Made by a program: the position numbers and the translations under genes | In this document: positions 42,995-51,218 of the stretch, in pieces | How the letters are laid out: each line of letters begins with the position of its first letter | How positions within the stretch are numbered: the first letter of the stretch is position 1 | Notes under the pieces: model-generated | The model's database searches: none | What the model was told of the DNA's origin: nothing | Seen by the model: the letters and a program-made list of their open reading frames with translations, nothing else | NCBI GenBank assembly: GCA_050303815.1 | Contig: JBNLCM010000060.1 | Span: 25,346 to 89,345, forward strand | Reading direction: 5' to 3' | From: Cognatazoarcus sp050303815 | GTDB lineage: Bacteria > Pseudomonadota > Gammaproteobacteria > Burkholderiales > Rhodocyclaceae | Length of the DNA stretch: 64,000 nucleotides

Positions 42995-44206
42995 ATGGCG
43001 ATCGACGTCCAACGTCGCCGATGGCTCGCCGCGAGCTCGGCGGCAGCTGCCCTGACGCTTGGCGGCCGGCGGGCCCGGGCCGCGGGCAGGCGGCCGATAC
43101 TGATCGGGCTCGATGCGGAGTTCCGCGATCGGACCAGCACCTCCGACGAGGCCATCCGCCTCGGTATTGAACTGGCCATCACGGATATCAACCGCGATGG
43201 TGGCCTGCTGGACGGGCGACCCCTGCAGCTGATGGCGCTCGACAATCGCAGCCTGCCGGCGCGCGGGGTCGAGAACGTGCACGCATTCGGTGCGACCGAT
43301 GACCTGGTGGCCTACCTGTGCGGCAAGTTCAGCCCGGTCGTGCTGGAGTCGCTGGCCGCGATCCACGAGATCGGCCTGCCCCTGCTTGATCCGTGGGCGG
43401 CGGCCGACCGGATCGTCGATAACGGTCATTCGCCCAACTACGTCTTCCGACTGGGGCTGCGGGACAGCTGGGCGATGCAGGTCCTGATCGACGATCTGGC
43501 CCGTCGCGGCATCCGCGACATCGGTTTGTTCGTACCCAACAATGGCTGGGGGAGAAGCAACGAGGCGGCCGCCAAGGCCTATATCGCGTCGAGGCCCGGT
43601 CTCCGGCTGTGTGCCACGGAGTGGCACAACTGGGGGGGCGAGACGGATCTGCTCAACCGCTACCTGCCCCTGCTCGACCAGGGTGCCCGCGGCCTGGTCC
43701 TGGTCGCCAACGAGCTCGAAGGGGCCGTGCTGGTGCGGAACATGGCGAGCCTGCCGTCCTCCCGTCGCATCCCGGTGGTGAGCCACTGGGGGGTGACCGG
43801 TGGACGCTTCGCCGAGTTGTGCGGTCCGGCGCTGCAGGCGATCGACTTCAAGGTGGTCCAGACCTTCAGTTTTGCGCGGCTGCGCAACGCCGAGGCCCGG
43901 CGGCTGGCGGAACGCAGCGCGCAGGCCTACGGCGTAACGGATCCGCTCGAGATCCCCTCGGCGCTCGGCATCGCCCAAGCCTACGATCTGGTCCGCCTGC
44001 TGGCGCTCGCCATCGAGCGGGCCGGCACGCCCGGTCGGCCTGCGGTTCGCGATGCGCTCGAGGCCCTGCCGCCTTACGAAGGCGTCGTGCGGCGCTACGC
44101 CCCCGCGTTTACCGCCGACCGCCATGAGGCACTGGCGCCCGAGGACCTGCTCCTGACCCGTTTTGACGCCCGGGGCCGCCTGTTGCCGGCATCCTCGGAG
44201 GCGTGA
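42995..44206 (+). CDS. Tat-exported periplasmic solute-binding protein (ABC branched-chain amino acid type)
   Basis: A 403-residue Peripla_BP_6-like protein. Its leader has a twin-arginine stretch (QRRRWLAASSAAAALTL), indicating export of a folded protein. The mature protein starts RPILIGLDAEFRD and contains EAIRLGIELAITDINRDGGLL, the usual first lobe motif of LivJ-like receptors. Later come VFRLGLRDSWA and a second lobe GLVLVANELEG. No transporter genes are near. Its stop overlaps the GTG preceding the multi-PAS kinase, so it probably acts as a ligand receptor for that kinase rather than for transport. Confidence 0.85.
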   Translation: MAIDVQRRRWLAASSAAAALTLGGRRARAAGRRPILIGLDAEFRDRTSTSDEAIRLGIELAITDINRDGGLLDGRPLQLMALDNRSLPARGVENVHAFGATDDLVAYLCGKFSPVVLESLAAIHEIGLPLLDPWAAADRIVDNGHSPNYVFRLGLRDSWAMQVLIDDLARRGIRDIGLFVPNNGWGRSNEAAAKAYIASRPGLRLCATEWHNWGGETDLLNRYLPLLDQGARGLVLVANELEGAVLVRNMASLPSSRRIPVVSHWGVTGGRFAELCGPALQAIDFKVVQTFSFARLRNAEARRLAERSAQAYGVTDPLEIPSALGIAQAYDLVRLLALAIERAGTPGRPAVRDALEALPPYEGVVRRYAPAFTADRHEALAPEDLLLTRFDARGRLLPASSEA

Positions 44207-44208
44207 CC

Positions 44209-47200
44209 ATGTTTGCAGGCATCGCTTCCCGTTACCGGCGATGGGTCGACAGCAGTCTCGCCAACCGCTTCTCGGCGGCGGCGATGGCGCTGGCGGGCAC
44301 GGCCGTGCTGACACTCTCCTTCATCACCTACCTCGCCATCGGCTCGCTCTTGAACGACCGGGTCCACGCCCGCATCGAGGCCCAGGTCGGGCACCCCGCG
44401 TCCCGGCTCACCTTCCAGCTGGAGAACCTCGTGAAGAGCACCCGCGATCTGGCCGCTCGCACGCTGGTTCGTACCGCACTCGCCGACAGCGACGGACGGC
44501 AGACCTACCTGGGCCCCTTCGTGCGGGAGTTCCGCGATGGCTTGCCGGGGGTCTGGGCCGTCGGTATCGCCGACTTCCGGGGCCGCACCCTGATTCACAG
44601 CGGTGAGCCTCCCCTTGAGCCCGGCGATGACGTGGCCGCCCGGGTGGCCGGTTCGGGCGCGAGCGAGAGCGGGCTGCGGCGGCGGGATGGCCGTATCCAC
44701 CTGCTGCTCGCCTATCCCATCATCTACGAGCCGACCGGAACCTCCGAAGGCGCCGCGCTCCTTGAGATCGACCTCGAAGCGCTGTTCCGGTCCGGCTTTG
44801 CGGCGCTGGAGGGTGACTATCGGCTCACCCTGGCCGACGCCGCCGGCAACCCCCTGCTGGTGACCGGGCGCGAGATCCACGGTGGCGGTGTGGGGGTGTC
44901 GCTCCCGCTTGCCGCCGGTCCTGAGCATGGGGTGCCACCGCTCTTTGTCCGGGCCGAGCTGAGCGTACTCGAGGCCTATGCGCCCTTGCTGCAGCTTTCG
45001 CTGGTCTACCTGTTGTTTGCGGCCGTCGCGCTCTTCGCCACCCGCAATCTTGCCATTGCGACGGCGCGTCGCCTGACCGGCTCGCTGCGATCCCTGGCCA
45101 GCACCGCGCGGCAGGTCGCCGATGAGGGCGTCACGGCGGGCGGGACCGTGGTGGAACAGGGCGAAGACGAGATCGGCTCGGTCGGACGGGCCTTCAACCA
45201 GATGCTGGCGACGGTGCGAGGTGCCCAGGACGGGCTCGAGCGGGAGGTCGAACGGCGCACCCGGGCCCTGGCCGAGACCCAGGCCCGTCTGGCCGGCATC
45301 CTGGAATCCATCCAGGACGTGCTCTATTCGGTGAGCCCGGACCTGCGACAGACCCACTACATGAGCCCAAGCGTCTACCGCATCACCAATACCCGCTCCC
45401 TCGACCCGCGGGTCGACTTTGCCTGGCTGCGATCGCTGGTCGTCGAAGAGGACCAGGTGCGCGTGGCGATGACCTTCCGCAGTCTGCTGGAAGAGGGGTT
45501 CACCGAACTGCGCTATCGCATCCGCTGCCCCGACAATCAGCAGCGCTGGCTGTTCGAGCGGATCTACCTGGTCTTCAACGAGCAGGGCGAGCCGGCCCAC
45601 ATCGACGGCATCATCAGCGACGTGACGGAGCAGGTGGAGGCGGAGGCCGCCCGCGAGGCGGCCGAACTCACGCTGCGGCTGAAGGACAGGGCCCTCGAGT
45701 CGAGCCGCAGCGGGATCCTGATCGTGGCCGTGGGTAACGGCGTGGAGGAGCGGGTCGAGTATGCCAACCCGGCCTTTGCGACCCTCACCGGCTACGCGGC
45801 CGAGGAGACCATCGGCCGGGACTGGCGATTCCTCCACGCCGACCGTCGTGACGCCGAGGCGGTTGCCACCCTGCGACACGCCGTGCGCCAGCGCAATGAG
45901 TGCGCGGTCACGCTGCGCCTGCGCTGCCGCGATGGCGAGCGGCGCTGGTGCGAGTTGTCCATCTCCCCGGTACGCGAGGATGGCGGTGGCGAGGTTACCC
46001 ACATGATCGGTGTGCTCAACGACATCTCGGAGCGGATCCAGTCGGAGCGCCGCTATCAATCGGTGGTGGAAAGCGTCAAGGACGTGATCTTCCAGGCCGA
46101 CGCCGAGGAGCGGCTCACCTACCTCAACCCCGCCTGGCAGGAGATCACCGGATTCTCGCCGGCCTCGTCCATCGGTCGGCGGATGCTCGACTTCCTGTTC
46201 GAGGAGGACCGCCACCGCGTCCAGGCCATGCTCGATGGCCTTCTCGACGGCTCGCGGGACGCTTGCACCTGCGAGCTGCGCTACCACACCGCCGATGGCG
46301 GGTTCCGCAGGATCCGCATGTACGCGCGGGCCTCCCACGACGACGTGGGCCAGATCAACGGTATCAATGGGTCACTCTCCGACATCACGGAGCGCTACCA
46401 GGCCGAGGAGGAGCTGCGCATCCGCGACCGTGCGCTGCAGGCCAGCTCGAACGGCATCGTGATCTCCGACATGACCCAGCCGGGCCATCCCATCGTCTAC
46501 GCCAACGACGCGTTTACCCGCATCACCGGCTACGAGCTTGCCGAGGTCATCGGATCCAACTGCCGCTTCCTGCAGGGTGACGAAACGGCCCAGCCCGAGC
46601 TGGACACGCTCCGCGAGGCCCTCGAGACCGAGACCGACTGCCAGGTGGTCCTGCGCAATTTCCGCAAGGACGGGACGATGTTCTGGAACGAGCTGTCGAT
46701 GGCCCCGGTACGGGATCCCCAGACCGGTCGCGTGACCCACTACGTGGGCGTGCAGAACGACGTCACCGACAAGCGGGACGCCGAAGCCCGCATGTTCGAG
46801 TGGTTCGTTCGCCTTGATACGATCTTCACCCTCAGCCCCGACGGTTTCGTCTCCTTCGATGCCGCGGGGCGACTGGCCTTCGCCAATCCCGCCTTCGAGC
46901 GCATGGTCGGCCTCAACGTCGGCGAACTCGAGGGCATGAGCATCGAGGCCTTCGACGCCTGCCTGCGCGAGCGCTGCGATCCGGCCCAGCTCTTCCCTGC
47001 CTTGTCCGACTGCATGGCCGATTGCGACCAGTGTGACGACCGGGCGAACTGCGCCCGCAGCCATGGGCGGAACCAACTGACGCTGCTGCAACCCACCCAT
47101 CGCGTCCTGTCGCGCAGCATCCGGCAGGCGGGATCGGACGCGGCCAGCCGGGTGATCTACTTCCGCGACATCACCCGCGAGACCGAAGTGGATCGCATGA

Positions 47201-47922
47201 AGAGCGAGTTCCTGTCCACGGCTGCCCATGAACTGCGCACGCCGATGGCCAGCATCATGGGATTCTCCGAGCTGTTGCTGAATCGCAAATACGACGAGGT
47301 CCGGACCCGTGACCTCCTTGAGACCATCAATCGCCAGTCCACTCGGCTCACCAATCTGCTCAACGAACTGCTCGACCTGGCCCGTATCGAAGCCCGTGCG
47401 GGCAAGGACTTCAAGGTGGACCGGATCGGCCTCGACAGCATTGTCCGGGAAACCCTCAAGGCCCTGATGATGCCGGGCGACCGGCGCCAGGTGGTGGTGA
47501 CGCGGCTCGATCCGATGCCGTGGGTCGACGTGGATGCCGCGAAGATCCAGCAGGCGCTCACCAACATCCTGTCGAACGCCTACAAGTACTCGCCGGAAGG
47601 TGGCGAGATCGCGCTGCGCGTCCTGCTTGAAGGCGAGGGGAACGGGCGGCGTGTGGGCATGGAGGTCACCGACCGGGGCATCGGCATGACACGCGAGCAG
47701 ACGGCCCGGGCCTTCGAGCGATTCTTCCGCGCGGATACGTCAGGGAACATTCCGGGCACCGGGCTCGGACTGTCGCTGGTCAAGGAGATCATCGAGCTGC
47801 ATGGCGGAAGCGTGACGCTCGAGAGCCGCCACGGCGAGGGGACCCGGATCACCCTGTGGCTGCCCGTGGCAGCAGAGGGTGGGCGGGCTGCGGCAACCGA
47901 ATCAGAGGAGGCACACACATGA
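44209..47922 (+). CDS. Multi-PAS/LOV membrane histidine kinase
   Basis: A 1237-residue kinase. TM1 is at about 20-42 and a periplasmic sensor domain at about 45-258. TM2 (about 261-282) and HAMP (about 283-345) follow. Five PAS domains begin near 360, 490, 613, 735 and 863, then HisKA with HELRTPMAS near 1006 and HATPase ending near 1230. The fourth PAS is a canonical LOV domain: GSNCRFLQG with flavin-reactive Cys785, then NFRKDG, FWNEL and GVQNDVT for FMN contacts. The second PAS is LOV-like but has Trp for Cys. A six-cysteine cluster lies in the fifth PAS region (918-948). ATG 44209 has GGAG eight bases upstream; GTG 44203 is an alternative. Confidence 0.92.
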   Translation: MFAGIASRYRRWVDSSLANRFSAAAMALAGTAVLTLSFITYLAIGSLLNDRVHARIEAQVGHPASRLTFQLENLVKSTRDLAARTLVRTALADSDGRQTYLGPFVREFRDGLPGVWAVGIADFRGRTLIHSGEPPLEPGDDVAARVAGSGASESGLRRRDGRIHLLLAYPIIYEPTGTSEGAALLEIDLEALFRSGFAALEGDYRLTLADAAGNPLLVTGREIHGGGVGVSLPLAAGPEHGVPPLFVRAELSVLEAYAPLLQLSLVYLLFAAVALFATRNLAIATARRLTGSLRSLASTARQVADEGVTAGGTVVEQGEDEIGSVGRAFNQMLATVRGAQDGLEREVERRTRALAETQARLAGILESIQDVLYSVSPDLRQTHYMSPSVYRITNTRSLDPRVDFAWLRSLVVEEDQVRVAMTFRSLLEEGFTELRYRIRCPDNQQRWLFERIYLVFNEQGEPAHIDGIISDVTEQVEAEAAREAAELTLRLKDRALESSRSGILIVAVGNGVEERVEYANPAFATLTGYAAEETIGRDWRFLHADRRDAEAVATLRHAVRQRNECAVTLRLRCRDGERRWCELSISPVREDGGGEVTHMIGVLNDISERIQSERRYQSVVESVKDVIFQADAEERLTYLNPAWQEITGFSPASSIGRRMLDFLFEEDRHRVQAMLDGLLDGSRDACTCELRYHTADGGFRRIRMYARASHDDVGQINGINGSLSDITERYQAEEELRIRDRALQASSNGIVISDMTQPGHPIVYANDAFTRITGYELAEVIGSNCRFLQGDETAQPELDTLREALETETDCQVVLRNFRKDGTMFWNELSMAPVRDPQTGRVTHYVGVQNDVTDKRDAEARMFEWFVRLDTIFTLSPDGFVSFDAAGRLAFANPAFERMVGLNVGELEGMSIEAFDACLRERCDPAQLFPALSDCMADCDQCDDRANCARSHGRNQLTLLQPTHRVLSRSIRQAGSDAASRVIYFRDITRETEVDRMKSEFLSTAAHELRTPMASIMGFSELLLNRKYDEVRTRDLLETINRQSTRLTNLLNELLDLARIEARAGKDFKVDRIGLDSIVRETLKALMMPGDRRQVVVTRLDPMPWVDVDAAKIQQALTNILSNAYKYSPEGGEIALRVLLEGEGNGRRVGMEVTDRGIGMTREQTARAFERFFRADTSGNIPGTGLGLSLVKEIIELHGGSVTLESRHGEGTRITLWLPVAAEGGRAAATESEEAHT

Positions 47923-48782
47923 GCGAGAACGCAACGGCCACGTACGGCGCCGTGACCGAGATCTACCTGTCCGACGCCAGCGTGCCGGTGATCGACGAAG
48001 ACCCCCTGCAATTGCCTCTGGAGCAACTGAAACATGAGCGGGTCGAGCGGGAGGCCGCCTTCAACCAGATGTATCGGCTCGTGGACGACTTCCATCGCGT
48101 CAGAAGCGAGCGCGACGCCGCCTTCCGCGCCCTCACCCGGGCCCACCACGAGACCCTGTTCCGGCTGGCCCATGCCGCCGAGTTCAAGGAGGGTGACAGC
48201 GGTGTCCGGATCGTGCGCATCGGGGCCCTTTCGGCCATCCTGGCCCGCGAGCTGGGCCGCCCGCGCACATGGTGCGACATGCTGCTGCATGCCGCGCCGA
48301 TGCTTGACGTCGGCAAGATCGCCGTGCCCCAGGACATCCTGCGCGGCGAAGCCGAGCCCGGTGAGCTCGAGGCGCGCCTGCTCAGAAGCCACACGGAGAT
48401 CGGCGCGCGCATCCTCGGCGGCAGCGACATTCCGGTTCTCAACATGGCCTCGGAGATCGCCCTGTGCCACCACGAGCACTGGGACGGTGGCGGATATCCG
48501 GCCGGGCTGGCGGGCGACCGGATTCCCCTCGCCGCGCGCATCGTCGCGGTCATCGACTACTACGATGACCGGACCATGGCCCGAGGACGCGTCGCGACCC
48601 GCTCCGACGAGGCTGTACGGGACGAGATCTGGCGTGCCCGGGGGGGGCGCTTCGACCCCGATGTCGTCCGCGTCTTCCTCGACAACATCGAACGTCTGGC
48701 GGCAGTGCGCGACTTCGTCACCGACCAGCGCCTGGGATCGCGCGGGCGGAACTGGGAGGGTGACTGGTGGACGGTCTTCTGA
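47919..48782 (+). CDS. HD-GYP-like protein with degraded metal site
   Basis: A 287-residue protein with an N-terminal coiled coil (about 35-75) and an HD-GYP-like domain (about 80-270). GYP motif HHEHWDGGGYPAGLAGDRIP and the later Asp (VIDYYDD) are kept. However, the HD pair reads MLDVGK, with Leu129 for His, and the earlier GxHxxR motif reads GVRIVR, with Arg97 for His. Loss of two metal ligands makes c-di-GMP hydrolysis doubtful; it may bind nucleotide or act as a scaffold. Its ATG overlaps the LOV kinase stop (ATGA), so it is the last gene of the sensory operon. Confidence 0.85.
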   Translation: MSENATATYGAVTEIYLSDASVPVIDEDPLQLPLEQLKHERVEREAAFNQMYRLVDDFHRVRSERDAAFRALTRAHHETLFRLAHAAEFKEGDSGVRIVRIGALSAILARELGRPRTWCDMLLHAAPMLDVGKIAVPQDILRGEAEPGELEARLLRSHTEIGARILGGSDIPVLNMASEIALCHHEHWDGGGYPAGLAGDRIPLAARIVAVIDYYDDRTMARGRVATRSDEAVRDEIWRARGGRFDPDVVRVFLDNIERLAAVRDFVTDQRLGSRGRNWEGDWWTVF

Positions 48783-48806
48783 GCGGGCGCGCGGCGATGC
48801 GCGGGC

Positions 48807-49421
48807 TCAGCGCGGACGCTTCTGCAGGCGTCGCAGCGCGACGACCTTCGCCTGGGTGTAGCCGCGCAGCTCGGAGAACGGCACTGGCTTGCCATAGCGC
48901 GTGACATCGAGCGGCAGGCCACCGCGCGCCTCGATCTCTTCGTCGGTCATGCCGGTGATGACCAGAATGTCGGTCTCTGCCAGCAGCGGATTGCCGGCGA
49001 CGCGTCGCAGCATCTCGAAGCCATCGATCATGGGCATCATCAGATCGGTGATCAGCATGTCGGGCGGCTGGCGACCCAGCTCGAGCAGGGCGTCCACCCC
49101 GTTGCCCACGATGCAGAGATCGATCGGCAGTTCCCAGTCCTCGACGTGGTGGGCGTAGAGCTTGCACATGATCGCGTCGTCCTCGGCGACCAGCACCCGC
49201 AGGCGTTCGTGAGGTTCCGTCTGGGGCGCCGTGCCGCCGCCGGAGCGCGCCAGGAACGCGTCAACCGATGCCGTCAGGATGCGCCGGTGCCCGCCGGCTG
49301 TCTTCCAGGCCTCGAGCGTTCCGTTCTCCACCATCTGCTGCACGGTGCCCGGCGACAGCCCCAGGCGCCTGGCTGCCGCGGTCGTGCTGCAATAGGCGGA
49401 GACGTCTGAAGGACGAGCCAT
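48807..49421 (-). CDS. Response regulator with N-terminal excisionase/MerR-like helix-turn-helix
   Basis: A 204-residue protein with reversed domain order. A DNA-binding HTH of the excisionase/HTH_17 type comes first (about 10-50; YCSTTAAARRLGLSPGTVQQMV ... GGHRRI). A receiver domain follows (about 74-195) with acidic pocket AEDD, phosphoacceptor in LITDLMMP, Thr in VITGMTDEE and Lys in YGKPVPF. The helix-turn-helix-first order is uncommon for response regulators. It is convergent with the LOV-kinase operon (24 bases between stops) and is a candidate transcriptional output for it. Confidence 0.85.
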   Translation of the reverse strand: MARPSDVSAYCSTTAAARRLGLSPGTVQQMVENGTLEAWKTAGGHRRILTASVDAFLARSGGGTAPQTEPHERLRVLVAEDDAIMCKLYAHHVEDWELPIDLCIVGNGVDALLELGRQPPDMLITDLMMPMIDGFEMLRRVAGNPLLAETDILVITGMTDEEIEARGGLPLDVTRYGKPVPFSELRGYTQAKVVALRRLQKRPR

Positions 49422-49579
49422 TGTTGGAATTGCCGAATCTGACGAAATGAGAGGGTACTACGTCTGGCCTTGCCGGTTAAAGCCCTCCGCGTTCGACGGA
49501 CCCGCCCGCCACCGTGAAATGAACGCGCAATGCGGCTGCAGCCCCGCCCGCCCCGTTCGTCGGACAGTCGGCCACATCC

Positions 49580-50083
49580 CTAGGGCTGCAGGGCGTAGCG
49601 ACCCTCCATGGCCAGCTTCTGACGCAACACGTCGCAGGCCAGGCGGTCATGCTCCACGTGGTGAGCCGACCAGAACTGCTCGACCAGCGCCACTACCCGC
49701 TCGACCAGCTCGTGCGGCGCGTCGTGGGCAACGCGACCGGCGGCCAGCGAGAAGCCGCGCATCAACTCCGCATGCGCACTGGTGTGCGCCTGCCAGATCC
49801 GATCGAAGCCATTCAGTCCGGCCGCACGCATGACCGCCTCCTCGTGCCGGAAGTGGTCCTCGCAAAAGGCGATCAGTTCGGCCAGCAACTCCGGCAGCTC
49901 CTGTCGGCCGGCACGGGCATGCCTGTGACCGGTTCCACCGCCAAACACCATCAGTTTGGCCACAATGGCGATCAGCCGCCGCGACGCCTCCCCCAGCAAG
50001 GATTCAAGTTGCGTGACGGCGGCCGGATCGGTGTCTGGCGAGTACGGCTCGGTGCGGGACGGGAATTCGAGGACGACGGGCAC
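49580..50083 (-). CDS. Hemerythrin-like domain protein lacking the first His ligand
   Basis: A 167-residue protein from GTG 50083 with a hemerythrin four-helix core. Helix motifs FCEDHFRHEEAVM, HTSAHAEL and HHVEHDR supply most di-iron ligands (His, Glu, HxxxH, HxxxxD). The first helix, where D-x-x-H is expected, reads SLLGEASRRLIAIVAKL with no His. Iron binding may therefore be incomplete or use another residue. The start is uncertain because the frame is open far upstream. It stands alone on the edge of a lower-GC region. Confidence 0.65.
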   Translation of the reverse strand: MPVVLEFPSRTEPYSPDTDPAAVTQLESLLGEASRRLIAIVAKLMVFGGGTGHRHARAGRQELPELLAELIAFCEDHFRHEEAVMRAAGLNGFDRIWQAHTSAHAELMRGFSLAAGRVAHDAPHELVERVVALVEQFWSAHHVEHDRLACDVLRQKLAMEGRYALQP

Positions 50084-50408
50084 GGCGCGTGTGACGAATG
50101 GGCAATGACGCAAGCCTAGCCGGTCTCGGCCGGCGCGCGCGTTGACCGAGGTAAAGGTTCTGGTCCGTCGACGGCGCGCGACCTCGCGACGGCCATCGAC
50201 CCAGAGCAACCGTCCAGCCTTCCCCTTCACTGCGGTGCGGGGATGCTCGCTGTTGCTGAAGTTCCACTGCCTACAAGCTGACGTTCGCGAACCGCAGCCA
50301 CAAGCCGTCAGTCAGAGGGCGTGCCGGATAGCTGTCACGCCATAGAAGCGGTGTGCCTTCCGCCTAAGGATGTAACGGTAGAGGCGACCACGCCACGCGG
50401 TCGCAAGT
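50084..50408. other. Non-coding stretch at the edge of the lower-GC region
   Basis: About 325 bases without a convincing gene on either strand. From about 50,260 onward the composition drifts to lower GC than the rest of the window. I see no tRNA, terminator or promoter I can defend. It may contain the left boundary of acquired DNA. Confidence 0.4.
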
Positions 50409-50906
50409 TTGCCGCTTCTCGTGTCTCCTTGTTTGGCACGGCATCTGGTTTCCGCAATAGACCAGTGGCTTGCCAAACGGGTTATTCATCGCGTCAGTGT
50501 TATCCCGCAAACCTGTCGCCCAAAAACAAAGGAAACTGAGTTGCCGTTGCTGTGCGCGCTGTGCAATCAGGCAAGGGCGCAGAATGGTAGCTTCCCGATG
50601 GGGGATCACGATCTTGCAGCGTTCTTGCGGGTGGTAGAGGGCGAACAAATGCTTGTGGCTAGAATCGCTGGTGGTATTGCGGCATTCGCCTCAGTGTGGG
50701 AGCCGGAGAACTTCCTGCACCATCTTTACGTCTTGCCACAACACCAGAGGCAGGGTGTGGGCGGCGAGCTACTGAGGCACTGCACAAACACGTTCGGTTT
50801 GCCGATGTCATTAGAATGCATCGAAGCAAATGTCGAGGCGTGTCGCTTCTACGAGAATCTGGGGTGGCAAATCGCGGAAACAGCGGAAGGGAGGTATTTT
50901 CTTTAG
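50409..50906 (+). CDS. GNAT family N-acetyltransferase (cassette-like)
   Basis: A GNAT acyltransferase with the acetyl-CoA loop LPQHQRQGVGGELL after strand 4 (HHLYV). The C-terminal signature is IEANVEACRFYENLGWQ. N-terminal TCRPKTKETELPLLCAL looks like strand 1/helix 1 of the fold, so translation should begin upstream of it. In-frame starts are TTG 50409, GTG 50421 and TTG 50433. TTG 50541 has the best ribosome site (AAAGGAAA) but would lose strand 1. Base use is less GC-rich than neighbours, and an attC-like sequence follows 15 bases after the stop, as in integron cassettes. The substrate is unknown. Confidence 0.65.
   Translation: MPLLVSPCLARHLVSAIDQWLAKRVIHRVSVIPQTCRPKTKETELPLLCALCNQARAQNGSFPMGDHDLAAFLRVVEGEQMLVARIAGGIAAFASVWEPENFLHHLYVLPQHQRQGVGGELLRHCTNTFGLPMSLECIEANVEACRFYENLGWQIAETAEGRYFL
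50431..50478. repeat. Nested inverted repeat at the 5' end of the GNAT gene
   Basis: GTTTGGCA (50431-50438) pairs with TGCCAAAC (50471-50478), and inside it CTGGT (50445-50449) pairs with ACCAG (50461-50465). Together they form a hairpin with an internal loop. It may be part of the mobile-element boundary or an RNA structure. It does not end in attC core sequences. Confidence 0.45.
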
Positions 50907-50920
50907 TCAATGAAGGCAAC

Positions 50921-51006
50921 GAATAACAAGGCGGTCAAGCCGCCCCATTGGTTCGGATTGCGAGCTTCGCCCCTGTAGACTCGTCGCGGGCAAGCCGCCG
51001 TTGGAG
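50921..51006 (+). repeat. Candidate attC (59-base element-like) site
   Basis: Starting 15 bases after the GNAT stop, GAATAACAAGGCGGTCAAGC matches the 5' half of attC sites: core ending AAC, a 5-base spacer, then an L box with GTCAAGCC. Compare the AAC-AATTC-GTTCAAGCC of aadA cassettes. A 3' half is less clear: GTTGGAG at 51000-51006 resembles GTTRRRY with one mismatch, and CCGCCGTT pairs with AACAAGGCGG. No integrase gene is in the window. It could be a decayed or unusual attC. Confidence 0.4.
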
Positions 51007-51218
51007 GTTCGCTTCCGGTAAGCTGCCGGTCGCGGATGGGCGATTTTGACTCCTGGCGTCACTGCAACTGCGCGCACTCGTCGATTTGAACGTTTCCGCG
51101 TCGCTCGCCTGGGACTCTCGTGAGAGTGCGCGCGAGCAATCGACCATTGAGTCTTGGGGTGCCTGTTGCGCAGTGGTTTGTTCGTAAGACGCGCGTATGC
51201 CGGCAGCGACAGGTACGG

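Noticed and set aside
42995..44206. ABC importer built around the solute-binding protein
   Set aside because: No permease or ATPase gene is adjacent; livG/livF are 42 kb away and probably belong to another operon.
45680..46040. Second PAS domain of the LOV kinase as another photoactive LOV
   Set aside because: The segment is GRDWRFLH, with Trp in place of the flavin-reactive Cys, so it cannot form the adduct.
50431..50478. Nested hairpin as an attC or attI site
   Set aside because: Its ends (GTTTGGCA/TGCCAAAC) do not fit RYYYAAC/GTTRRRY cores.
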